DNA from: Georgenia_A wangjunii
Lineage (GTDB): Bacteria; Actinomycetota; Actinomycetes; Actinomycetales; Actinomycetaceae
Strand: one strand, 5' to 3'
Assembly (NCBI RefSeq): GCF_036421915.1
Contig: NZ_JAZGOM010000002.1
Length of the DNA stretch: 64,000 nucleotides
The first letter of the stretch is position 1; each line of letters begins with the position of its first letter. Made by a program: the position numbers and the translations under genes. Shown here piece after piece: positions 1 through 7,524 of this stretch. The notes beneath the pieces were generated by a model that worked only from the letters and a program-made list of their open reading frames with translations, made no database searches and was not told the DNA's origin.

Positions 1-1
1 C

Positions 2-70
2 ACCAAGGCCGAGGTAGCCGCGGCGCTGTGGGACCTCGTCGTCCCGCAGCTCCCCGCGCCTCCGGACTGA
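2..70 (+). CDS. coaBC: C-terminal end of an upstream gene, probably coaBC
   Basis: The first 23 codons of the window read as a protein tail ending in TGA at 68-70. It contains KAEVAAALWDLVVPQL, which resembles the lysine/valine-rich helix that ends bifunctional CoaBC (phosphopantothenoylcysteine decarboxylase / phosphopantothenate-cysteine ligase, coenzyme A synthesis). In actinobacteria coaBC commonly lies directly upstream of metK, which fits this position. Only the tail is visible, so the identification rests on a short motif plus gene order. The 187 bases to metK are rich in short GACGC-type direct repeats and hold the metK promoter. Confidence 0.5.
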   Translation, partial: TKAEVAAALWDLVVPQLPAPPD

Positions 71-245
71 CACCAGGCGTCCGCGCAAGCGACGCGCCGA
101 CGCCCAGCGCCTGACGCACGACGCACGACGCCGCCCAGCGTCTGACGCCCGGAGCCCGGCGCGTCCACGCCGTGGGCAGAGCCGCCGTGATCGTCCACAC
201 GCTGGTCGGCGGCACCCGCGGCGAGGGCGCCGCGGCCGCTACCCG

Positions 246-251
246 TACGAT
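246..251 (+). promoter_or_regulatory. -10 hexamer TACGAT of leaderless metK promoter
   Basis: TACGAT ends at 251, exactly seven bases before the GTG start at 258. If its last T is at -7, transcription begins on the first base of the start codon. There is no Shine-Dalgarno sequence upstream of the GTG, which agrees with leaderless translation. It also leaves no room for a leader riboswitch. Confidence 0.6.
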
Positions 252-257
252 CATCCG

Positions 258-1466
258 GTGACTTCTGCCGCCAGCCTGCGCCTGTTCACCTCGGAGTCGG
301 TGACGGAAGGCCACCCGGACAAGATCTGCGACCGCATCTCCGACTCGATCCTCGACGCCCTCCTCGAGCAGGACGCCGCCGCACGCGTCGCCGTCGAGAC
401 GATGGTGACGACGGGTCTCGTCCACGTCGTCGGCGAGGTCAGCACCGACGCCTACGTCGAGATCCCCCAGATCGTGCGTCGCGAGGTGACGCGGATCGGG
501 TACACGTCGTCCGAGATCGGCTTCGACGGCCACTCGTGCGGCGTGTCCGTCTCCATCGGCCAGCAGTCCGCGGACATCGCGGCGGGCGTCGACAAGTCCT
601 GGGAGAACCGCGACGGCGCGGGCGCGTTCGACCCGCTCGACGCCCAGGGCGCCGGCGACCAGGGCCTCATGTTCGGCTACGCGAGCGACGACACCCCCGA
701 GCTCATGCCGCTGCCGATCTGGCTCGCGCACCGCCTCTCCGAGCGTCTCGCGCTCGTGCGCAAGGAGGGACTCATCCCGAACCTGCGCCCCGACGGCAAG
801 ACCCAGGTGACGATCGGGTACGACGGGGACCGGCCCGTCAGTCTCGACTCGCTCGTCGTCTCCACGCAGCACGACGACGGCGTCGGCCAGGACTGGTTGC
901 GCTCCGCCGTCACCGACGAGGTCGTCACGCCCGTGCTCCAGGCCGCCGGGCTCGACCTCGACACGACCGGCTCGACGCTCTACGTCAACCCGACGGGCCA
1001 GTTCGTCGTCGGCGGCCCCATGGGCGACGCCGGTCTGACCGGCCGCAAGATCATCGTCGACACCTATGGGGGGATGGCGCGTCACGGCGGCGGCGCGTTC
1101 TCCGGCAAGGACCCCTCGAAGGTCGACCGCTCGGCCTCGTACGCCATGCGCTGGGTCGCGAAGAACGTCGTCGCCGCGGGACTCGCCCGCCGCTGCGAGG
1201 TGCAGGTCGCGTACGCCATCGGCAAGGCCCGTCCCGTCGGTCTCTACGCCGAGACGTTCGGCACCGAGACGGTCCCGCTCGAGCGGATCATGGACGCGAT
1301 CCGTGAGGTGTTCGACCTGCGGCCCGCCGCCATCGTCCGCGACCTCGACCTCCTGCGGCCCATCTACCGGGCAACGAGCGCCTACGGCCACTTCGGCCGC
1401 GAGCTGCCCGAGTTCACGTGGGAGCGCACGGACCGGGTCGCGGACCTCCTCGCCGCCGTCGGCTGA
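258..1466 (+). CDS. metK: S-adenosylmethionine synthetase
   Basis: MetK makes S-adenosylmethionine from methionine and ATP in the cytoplasm, feeding the methyltransferases of the cell. The 402-residue length is normal for the family. The N-terminal signature TSESVTEGHPDK (residues 11-22, with the catalytic-type His19 and Asp21) is present, as are the GHSCGV segment around residue 95 and the glycine-rich phosphate loop GGGAFSGKDPSKVDRS near residues 277-292. The GTG at 258 is chosen because it begins just before the conserved N-terminus and sits exactly one -10 spacing downstream of TACGAT. The neighbours coaBC and priA match common actinobacterial order. Confidence 0.97.
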   Translation: MTSAASLRLFTSESVTEGHPDKICDRISDSILDALLEQDAAARVAVETMVTTGLVHVVGEVSTDAYVEIPQIVRREVTRIGYTSSEIGFDGHSCGVSVSIGQQSADIAAGVDKSWENRDGAGAFDPLDAQGAGDQGLMFGYASDDTPELMPLPIWLAHRLSERLALVRKEGLIPNLRPDGKTQVTIGYDGDRPVSLDSLVVSTQHDDGVGQDWLRSAVTDEVVTPVLQAAGLDLDTTGSTLYVNPTGQFVVGGPMGDAGLTGRKIIVDTYGGMARHGGGAFSGKDPSKVDRSASYAMRWVAKNVVAAGLARRCEVQVAYAIGKARPVGLYAETFGTETVPLERIMDAIREVFDLRPAAIVRDLDLLRPIYRATSAYGHFGRELPEFTWERTDRVADLLAAVG

Positions 1467-1584
1467 CCGGACGGCGTACCGACGGCCGACCCTGCCGCTG
1501 GTGGGGGACGGCGTCTCCGGCCGACCCCTCCGGCGTTCCACAGGCCCGTGGGGCGCCGTGGGCGGGACGTGATGAGATGACGTC

Positions 1585-3777
1585 ATGGCGGGCGAGGTGA
1601 GCACACGGCGGCGCAGCGAGCAGACGGCGCTCCTCGCCGCCCTCCCGCCCACGGAGCGCACGATCGTGCCGGCGGAGGCGGAGGGGGTCGAGCTCCCGGT
1701 GGCGCGCGTCGTCGTCGACGTCCCCCTGCCGCACCTCGACCGGCCCTTCGACTACCGCGTCCCGGCGAGCATGGACGCGACCGCGCTGCCCGGCACCCGC
1801 GTCTTCGTCCGCTTCGCCGGCAAGGACCGCGCCGGGTACGTCGTCGAGCGCGCGGCGACGACCGACCACCCGGGCGCGCTCACCCCGCTCAGACGCGCGG
1901 TGTCCGACCAGCCGGTCCTCAGCCCCGAGGTCCTCGGCCTGTGCCGCGCCGTCGCGGACCGGTACGCCGGCACGCTCATGGACGTCGTGCGGCTCGCCGT
2001 CCCCCCGCGGCACGCGACGACGGAGCGGTCCGTCGTCGAGAACGGGGCGCCGGGCCGGACCGGCCTGACGGCAGCGTGGCTGCCCGGCCGCGCGTGGGAC
2101 CCGTACGTGGGTGGGGCGGCCTTCGTCCGGCGGCTCGCGGCGGGGGAGTCGCCGCGAGCGGTGTGGACGGCGCTCCCGGACGAGCACGTCGGCGGAGCGG
2201 ACGACGCAGCACCGGGCCCCGCCCGGTCGAGCGCGCCGGCGGCCGCCGACCCCGCCGCGAGCTCGGACGACGCGGCACCGGGTTCCAACGCCGGGGAGGC
2301 GAGCACGCACGCGCCGCTGACGTGGGTCGGCGCCGTCGCAGAGGCGGTGGCGGCGACCCTCGCGTCGGGGCGTGGGGTCGTCGTCGTCGTCCCGGACGGG
2401 CACGAGGTGGACGTGGTCGCCGCGGCGCTCACGGCCGCCCTGCCCGACGAGCCGGTGTGCCGGCTGCTCGCGGAAGACGGCCCCAGCAAGCGTTATCGCA
2501 GCTTCATGCGTCTTCTCACGGGCCAGGCGCGCGTCGTCGTCGGCACGCGCTCGGCCGCCTTCGCGCCGGTGCGTGCCCTCGGCCTGGTCGTGTGCTGGGA
2601 CGACGGCGACGACGTCCTCGCCGAGCCCCGTGCGCCCTACCCGCACGCCCGGCAGGTCCTCGCCCTGCGCGCCGAGCGCGAGCGGGCCGCCCTGCTCATC
2701 GGGTCGTGGTCCCGCTCGGTCGAGACGGAGGTCATGGTCGCCGACGGCTGGGCGCACGCCGTCCAGGCGGCGCGGCCGACCGTCCGTGAGCGGACGGCGC
2801 GGGTCGAGGCGCCGGGTGAGATCGACCTCGCGCCCGAGGGACCAGCGGCGTACGCGCGGATCCCGCACCTCGCGTGGCGGCTCGTCCGCGACGCGCTCGA
2901 GCAGGGCCCCGTCCTCGTCCAGGTCCCACGCGCCGGCTACGTCCCCGTCGTCGCGTGCTCCCGGTGCCGCGAGCCGGCCCGCTGCCGTCACTGCACGGGA
3001 CCGCTCCAGGTCGGCTCGGCCTCGACGGCGCCGACGTGCCGCTGGTGCGGCCGGCCCGACGCCGGGTGGACCTGCCCCCACTACCAGAACCGTGGCCTGC
3101 GCGCGTGGCGGGTGGGGTCGGACCGCACGGCCGAGGAGCTCGGACGTGCGTTCCCCAAGGTGCCCGTCATCGTCTCGGGCGCGCGCGCCGGGCACGGTGT
3201 GACGCGGGAGGTGGGGGACCGGCCGCGGCTCGTCGTCGCGACTCCGGGTGCCGAACCGCGTGCCGTCGGGGGCTACCGCGCTGCCCTTCTCCTCGACGGG
3301 GGCGCGAGCACCGGCCGGCCGGAGCTGTGGGCGTCCGTCGAGGCCCTGCGCCGCTGGCTCGGTGCCGCGGCTCTCGTGCGCCCTGCGTCGGCCGGGGGGC
3401 GCGTCATGCTGCTCGGCGACCCGGCGCCGACGCCGGCGCAGGCGCTCGTACGCTGGGACCCGGCGGGGTTCGCGGCCCGCGAGCTCGCCGAGCGCGTCGA
3501 GCTGAACCTGCCGCCGGCGGTGCGGATGGCCGCCGTCGACGGGTCCCCGACGGCGGTCGCGGGGTACCTGCGCCACCTCGAGCTGCCGGAGGGCGGGGAG
3601 GTCCTCGGGCCAGTCCCGGTCGTCGAGGACGGGTCGGTCGTCCGCGCCCTCCTGCGGATCGAGCGTGTGCGGGGGCCGGAGCTCACGCGCGCCCTGCGCC
3701 AGGCGGCCGCGGTGCGCAGCGCCCACAAGGAGCCCGAGAGCGTCCAGGTGAGGGTGGACCCCACCGACCTGTGGTGA
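1585..3777 (+). CDS. priA: Primosomal protein N' (PriA), helicase motifs degenerate
   Basis: PriA recognises stalled replication forks and restarts replication. The N-terminal 3'-DNA-binding domain is clear (VDVPLPHLDRPFDYRVP around residue 50), and a zinc-binding region near residues 457-500 keeps CSRC, CRHC and CRWC pairs. The ATPase part is altered: where a Walker A GKT should be, the sequence reads GRGVVVVVPDGHE, and the Walker B region reads WDDGDD instead of DEEH. The last zinc pair is CPHY, so the eighth cysteine is missing. Loss of helicase motifs is known for actinobacterial PriA, which is usually annotated as a probable primosomal protein. An alanine/proline-rich linker lies around residues 205-245. 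The start at 1585 gives the family N-terminus with a short extension. Confidence 0.92.
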   Translation: MAGEVSTRRRSEQTALLAALPPTERTIVPAEAEGVELPVARVVVDVPLPHLDRPFDYRVPASMDATALPGTRVFVRFAGKDRAGYVVERAATTDHPGALTPLRRAVSDQPVLSPEVLGLCRAVADRYAGTLMDVVRLAVPPRHATTERSVVENGAPGRTGLTAAWLPGRAWDPYVGGAAFVRRLAAGESPRAVWTALPDEHVGGADDAAPGPARSSAPAAADPAASSDDAAPGSNAGEASTHAPLTWVGAVAEAVAATLASGRGVVVVVPDGHEVDVVAAALTAALPDEPVCRLLAEDGPSKRYRSFMRLLTGQARVVVGTRSAAFAPVRALGLVVCWDDGDDVLAEPRAPYPHARQVLALRAERERAALLIGSWSRSVETEVMVADGWAHAVQAARPTVRERTARVEAPGEIDLAPEGPAAYARIPHLAWRLVRDALEQGPVLVQVPRAGYVPVVACSRCREPARCRHCTGPLQVGSASTAPTCRWCGRPDAGWTCPHYQNRGLRAWRVGSDRTAEELGRAFPKVPVIVSGARAGHGVTREVGDRPRLVVATPGAEPRAVGGYRAALLLDGGASTGRPELWASVEALRRWLGAAALVRPASAGGRVMLLGDPAPTPAQALVRWDPAGFAARELAERVELNLPPAVRMAAVDGSPTAVAGYLRHLELPEGGEVLGPVPVVEDGSVVRALLRIERVRGPELTRALRQAAAVRSAHKEPESVQVRVDPTDLW

Positions 3778-3892
3778 CCACCCCGGTGCACCGGCTCAGG
3801 GTCGCGACGACGTGACCGACGAGCTGGCCGGAGGCGGTCGACCGGCTGCGTGCACGGGCCGACCGGACCGGGGGTGCTCGGCGCCGGCCATC

Positions 3893-3898
3893 TAGGGT
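3893..3898 (+). promoter_or_regulatory. Possible -10 hexamer TAGGGT upstream of the HAD gene
   Basis: TAGGGT at 3893-3898 would start a transcript near 3905 with a leader of about 90 bases before the ATG at 3996. Unlike most genes here, that ATG has a strong Shine-Dalgarno AAGGAG at 3981-3986, nine bases upstream, consistent with a leadered transcript. No convincing -35 was identified. Confidence 0.35.
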
Positions 3899-3995
3899 GA
3901 TGGCGGCACAGCGGCGTGAGCCGCGCGCGGGATGGGCGCCGGCCCGGCGTGCACCGGCCCGCGCCTGACCCACCACCGTCAAGGAGATCCCCACC

Positions 3996-4655
3996 ATGTC
4001 GAACGCACTGACCACCGCGGATGGCGCGGCCCGCGCGGCTCGTCCCACCGCGCCCGACACCGTCGTCTTCGACCTCGGTCAGGTGCTCGTCGGCTGGGAC
4101 CCGGTCCTCGCGGTCGCCGATCTCGTCACCGCCGAGGAATTCGCCGAGTTCTCCGCCGAGATCGACTGGCCGACGTTCAACCACGCCCAGGACGCCGGGC
4201 GCACCATGGCCGACGCCCGCGCGGTGCTCGCCCAGTCGCACCCGCACCGGGTCGCCGTCTTCGACGAGTACGTCGCGAACTTCCCGCGCAGCCTCACCGG
4301 CCCCGTCCCCGGCAGCGCCGAGATCGTCGACGAGCTGCGCGCCGCGGGCATCAGGGTCCTCGGCCTGACGAACTGGTCGGCGGAGACCTTCGCGTCCGCG
4401 GCGCGGTCGGCGCCGGTCATCGACCGGCTCGAGGACGTCGTCGTGTCCGGGGTCGAGGGCATGGCCAAGCCGGACCCGGCGATCTTCGCGCTCCTCGTGG
4501 AGCGGTTCGGGCTGGAGCCGGCCCGCACGGTGTTCGTCGACGACTCGCCTCCGAACGTTGCGGCGGCAGCTGACGCGGGCCTGCACGCCCTGCGCTTCAC
4601 GGGCGCCGGCGACCTGCGCGCGCAGCTCCTCCGGCTGGGGCTGCCGCTGGCGTGA
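3996..4655 (+). CDS. HAD-superfamily hydrolase (phosphatase-like, subfamily IA)
   Basis: A 219-residue haloacid dehalogenase-type phosphohydrolase. Motif I is FDLGQVL with the nucleophile Asp26; the second acidic residue is replaced by Gly, as in YihX-type proteins that carry FDLGNV. Motif II is LGLTNWS, motif III is the lysine in GMAKPDPAIF, and motif IV is VFVDDSPPNV. The family hydrolyses small phosphorylated metabolites such as sugar phosphates; the substrate cannot be read from the sequence. The ATG at 3996 follows a strong AAGGAG. About 20 Ala/Thr-rich residues precede the fold and are probably unstructured. It lies alone between priA and fmt on the same strand. Confidence 0.85.
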   Translation: MSNALTTADGAARAARPTAPDTVVFDLGQVLVGWDPVLAVADLVTAEEFAEFSAEIDWPTFNHAQDAGRTMADARAVLAQSHPHRVAVFDEYVANFPRSLTGPVPGSAEIVDELRAAGIRVLGLTNWSAETFASAARSAPVIDRLEDVVVSGVEGMAKPDPAIFALLVERFGLEPARTVFVDDSPPNVAAAADAGLHALRFTGAGDLRAQLLRLGLPLA

Positions 4656-4702
4656 CCGGGCGGGCGGCGGGGGCCGCGGCCGGGTGCTCGCCCGGGCGGA
4701 CC

Positions 4703-4708
4703 TAGACT
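4703..4708 (+). promoter_or_regulatory. -10 hexamer TAGACT of fmt promoter
   Basis: TAGACT ends eight bases before the fmt ATG at 4717, so the predicted transcription start is within two bases of the start codon. No Shine-Dalgarno is visible. This fits an essentially leaderless fmt-rsmB transcript. Confidence 0.5.
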
Positions 4709-4716
4709 TGGCGGCC

Positions 4717-5655
4717 ATGCGCCTCCTCTTCGCCGGCACCCCCGAGGTGGCCCTCCCGTCGTTGCTCGCCCTCCTCGAGTCCGACCACGACGTGGTCGCC
4801 GTCCTCAGCCGACCCGACGCCCCGCGCGGACGCGGCCGGAAGCACGCGGCGAGCCCCGTCGCCGAGCTCGCGCGGGAGCGTGGCATCGACGTCCTCACCC
4901 CGGCGACCCTGCGCGACGAGGACGCCCAGCGTCAGATCGCCGACCTCGCCGTCGACGCCGCGCCCGTCGTCGCCTACGGGGCCCTCGTCCCGCCGGCACT
5001 CCTCACGGTCCCGCGTCACGGCTGGATCAACCTGCACTTCTCGCTGCTTCCCGCGTGGCGCGGCGCCGCTCCGGTGCAGCGGGCGATCATCGCCGGGGAC
5101 ACGATCACCGGGGCCTCGACGTTCGTCCTCGAAAAAGGCCTCGACACCGGCCCGGTGCTCGGGACGCTGACCGAGGCGGTCCGCCCGAACGACACCTCCG
5201 GTGACCTTCTCGGACGGCTCGCGGAGTCCGGGGCCGAGCTGCTCGTCCGCACGCTCGATGCCCTCGAGTCAGGGGAGATCCGGCCCGTGCCGCAGCCCGA
5301 CGACGGCGTGAGCCTGGCGCCGCGCCTCGACGTCGCCGACGCGCGCGTCCGGTGGGACATCCCAGCCACCGCCGTCGACCGCCTCATCCGCGGGTGCACC
5401 CCCGCGCCGGGGGCGTGGACGACGGCGCCGGATGGGTCACGCCTCAAGCTCGGTCCCGTCGTCGTCCGTTCCGACGTCACCGACCTCGAACCGGGGGAGG
5501 TGTCCCCGGCCAAGCGCGACGTCCTCGTCGGCACCGGCGCGGGCGCCGTAGCCCTGGGCAGGCTGGCTCCCGCCGGCCGGTCATGGATGGACGCCGACGC
5601 CTGGGCGCGCGGCGCCCGGCTCACCGCAGGCGCACGGCTCGGGGAGGACGCATGA
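4717..5655 (+). CDS. fmt: Methionyl-tRNA formyltransferase
   Basis: Fmt formylates initiator methionyl-tRNA using 10-formyltetrahydrofolate. The 312-residue length is typical. The start MRLLFAGTPEVALPSL is the family N-terminus, so the ATG at 4717 is preferred over an in-frame upward extension to 4558. The formyl-folate site INLHFSLLPAWRGAAPVQRA carries Asn105, His107 and the SLLP loop, and the third catalytic residue is Asp143 in LEKGLDTGPVL. The C-terminal OB-fold domain for tRNA binding follows from about residue 205. Its stop overlaps the start of rsmB in ATGA, indicating translational coupling. Confidence 0.96.
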   Translation: MRLLFAGTPEVALPSLLALLESDHDVVAVLSRPDAPRGRGRKHAASPVAELARERGIDVLTPATLRDEDAQRQIADLAVDAAPVVAYGALVPPALLTVPRHGWINLHFSLLPAWRGAAPVQRAIIAGDTITGASTFVLEKGLDTGPVLGTLTEAVRPNDTSGDLLGRLAESGAELLVRTLDALESGEIRPVPQPDDGVSLAPRLDVADARVRWDIPATAVDRLIRGCTPAPGAWTTAPDGSRLKLGPVVVRSDVTDLEPGEVSPAKRDVLVGTGAGAVALGRLAPAGRSWMDADAWARGARLTAGARLGEDA

Positions 5656-7517
5656 GCACGGAGTCCGGTCGGCAGGGGAACCGCGACGAGTCAGGGCGCC
5701 GGCACGGTCAGGGGCGTCCGCCGTCGGGCGGTGCGGGGAAGTCGTCGCCGGGAGGCGCTGGGCGATCGTCGCCGGGCGGCGCTGGGCGGTCGTCGTCGGC
5801 CGACGCTGGGCGATCGTCATCGGGACGGCCGATGACGCCACGCGGTGAGCGGGGCGGGCGGCCGGCGGGTTCCGGCCGTCCCCGTACCGAGCAGGCGTCC
5901 GGTGAGCGTCCAGCCGGCGGGGCGCCCTCCTCCGGAGGTGCGAGCGGTTCCGCGCGCCCGCCCGGCTGGCGGCCACGACGTGCCGGCGGTGATCCCGCAC
6001 GCGGTGCCGCGTTCGACGTCCTGCGCGAGGTGGCGACGTCGGACGCCTACGCGAACCTCGTCCTGCCTGGCGTGCTGCGCGAACGTGGCCTGAGCGGCCG
6101 GGACGCCGCGTTCGCCACCGAGCTGACGTACGGGACGCTGCGCATGCGCGGCCGGTACGACGCCGTCCTCGAGCGTTGCACCCGTGGGCGCCCGCTCGCC
6201 GAGCTCGACGCCCCCGTGCTCGACGTCCTGCGCCTCGGCGCCCATCAGCTCCTGGGGATGCGCGTGCCGTCGCACGCGGCGGTCTCCGAGACCGTCACCC
6301 TGGCGCGGGACCGGATCGGCTCCGGTCCGAGCGCCTTCGTCAACGCCGTGCTCCGCGCCGTCAGCGCCAAGGACCCCGATGCGTGGCTCACCGAGATCGC
6401 CGACGAGGCGGATGTCGACGGGTCCGACGAGATCGCGCGCCTGTCCGTGCTCGAGTCGCACCCCGCGTGGATCACGCGAGCCCTGCGAGGGGCCCTCCTC
6501 GGCATGGAGCGCCCGGCCTCCGAGCTCGCGGACCTCCTGCGGGCGGACAACGCGAACCCGGATGTCACGCTCGTCGCCCGGCCGGGGCTCGTCGACCTCG
6601 AGAGCCTCGGCGACTCGGCGCGAACCACTCTCCCCGCTGGTGGCTCGGCAGCACCCGGCCGCTGGGCCCCGACCGCGCTCGTCCTGCCCGGTGGTGACCC
6701 GGGTGCGCTCCCCGCGGTCCGGGACGGCCGTGCGGGCGTCCAGGACGAGGGCAGCCAGCTCGTCGCGCTCGCCCTCGCCGCTGCTCCGGTCGTGCCCGGA
6801 CGGGACGGGGAAGCGGGCGCGCAGGACGCGCACGCCGCCGATGGTGCCGGGACCTCGGGCGACGAGCCGTCCGGAGCCGCACGAGATCCCCGCGCGGACA
6901 CCGGGGTGGTGCAGACGGCCGGCGACGTGCGATGGCTCGACCTCTGCGCCGGACCGGGCGGCAAGTCGGCACTTCTCGGTGCTCTCGCGGTCGGACGGGG
7001 TGCGAGCCTCGTCGCCAACGAGGTGGCGCCGCACCGTGCGCGGCTCGTCCGCCAGTCCGTCGCCGCTCTGCCGCGTGACGTCGTCGACGTCCGTACGGGG
7101 GACGGCCGAGGGCTCGGCGACGCTGAGCCGGGCGTATACGACCGGGTGCTCGTCGACGCGCCCTGCACCGGGCTCGGTGCGCTGCGTCGCCGGCCGGAAG
7201 CCAGGTGGCGACGCCAGCCGGCCGACCTCGCGGCGCTCGGCACGCTGCAGCGCGAGCTCCTGACATCGGCGATCGAGGCGACGAGGCCCGGGGGTGTGGT
7301 CGCGTACGTCACGTGCTCGCCGCACCCCGCGGAGACGACGCTCGTCGTCAAGGACGTCCTGCGGCGACGGGACGACGTCGAGCTCCTCGACGCCGTGCCG
7401 GTGATCCAGGAGGTCTCGCTGACCGAGGTGCCCGGCCTCGTCGGACCGATGGTGCAGCTCTGGCCGCACCTGCACGGCACGGACGCCATGTTCCTCGCGC
7501 TGCTCCGCAAGCTGTAG
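5652..7517 (+). CDS. rsmB: 16S rRNA (cytosine-967-C5) methyltransferase, long repeat-rich N-terminus
   Basis: RsmB methylates cytosine 967 of 16S rRNA. At 621 residues it is long for the family because of two additions: an N-terminal tail of about 115 residues rich in Gly, Ser and Arg with octapeptide repeats, and a low-complexity Ala/Gly/Asp insert near residues 378-425 just before the SAM site. The NusB-like RNA-binding domain starts at about residue 117 (ARGAAFDVLREV). SAM-binding motif DLCAGPGGKS lies near residue 431, the DAPCTG motif holds Cys505, and the likely nucleophile Cys555 is in TCSPHP. The start overlaps the fmt stop. It ends seven bases before the convergent HNH gene. Confidence 0.93.
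   Translation: MSTESGRQGNRDESGRRHGQGRPPSGGAGKSSPGGAGRSSPGGAGRSSSADAGRSSSGRPMTPRGERGGRPAGSGRPRTEQASGERPAGGAPSSGGASGSARPPGWRPRRAGGDPARGAAFDVLREVATSDAYANLVLPGVLRERGLSGRDAAFATELTYGTLRMRGRYDAVLERCTRGRPLAELDAPVLDVLRLGAHQLLGMRVPSHAAVSETVTLARDRIGSGPSAFVNAVLRAVSAKDPDAWLTEIADEADVDGSDEIARLSVLESHPAWITRALRGALLGMERPASELADLLRADNANPDVTLVARPGLVDLESLGDSARTTLPAGGSAAPGRWAPTALVLPGGDPGALPAVRDGRAGVQDEGSQLVALALAAAPVVPGRDGEAGAQDAHAADGAGTSGDEPSGAARDPRADTGVVQTAGDVRWLDLCAGPGGKSALLGALAVGRGASLVANEVAPHRARLVRQSVAALPRDVVDVRTGDGRGLGDAEPGVYDRVLVDAPCTGLGALRRRPEARWRRQPADLAALGTLQRELLTSAIEATRPGGVVAYVTCSPHPAETTLVVKDVLRRRDDVELLDAVPVIQEVSLTEVPGLVGPMVQLWPHLHGTDAMFLALLRKL
5722..5817 (+). repeat. 24-bp tandem repeat, four units, inside rsmB
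   Basis: Four imperfect 24-bp units (5722-5745, 5746-5769, 5770-5793, 5794-5817) encode octapeptides of the type SPGGAGRS in the N-terminal tail of RsmB. The core GGCGCTGGGCGATCGT recurs with few changes. The repeat is in frame, so changes in copy number would keep the protein intact. Confidence 0.8.
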
Positions 7518-7524
7518 GGCGTCC

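Noticed and set aside
71..257. SAM riboswitch in front of metK
   Set aside because: The promoter spacing indicates a leaderless transcript, and no SAM-box core is present.
1414..3726. Long open frame antisense to priA
   Set aside because: High GC content opens antisense frames; the translation has no family motif, and priA on the plus strand is certain.
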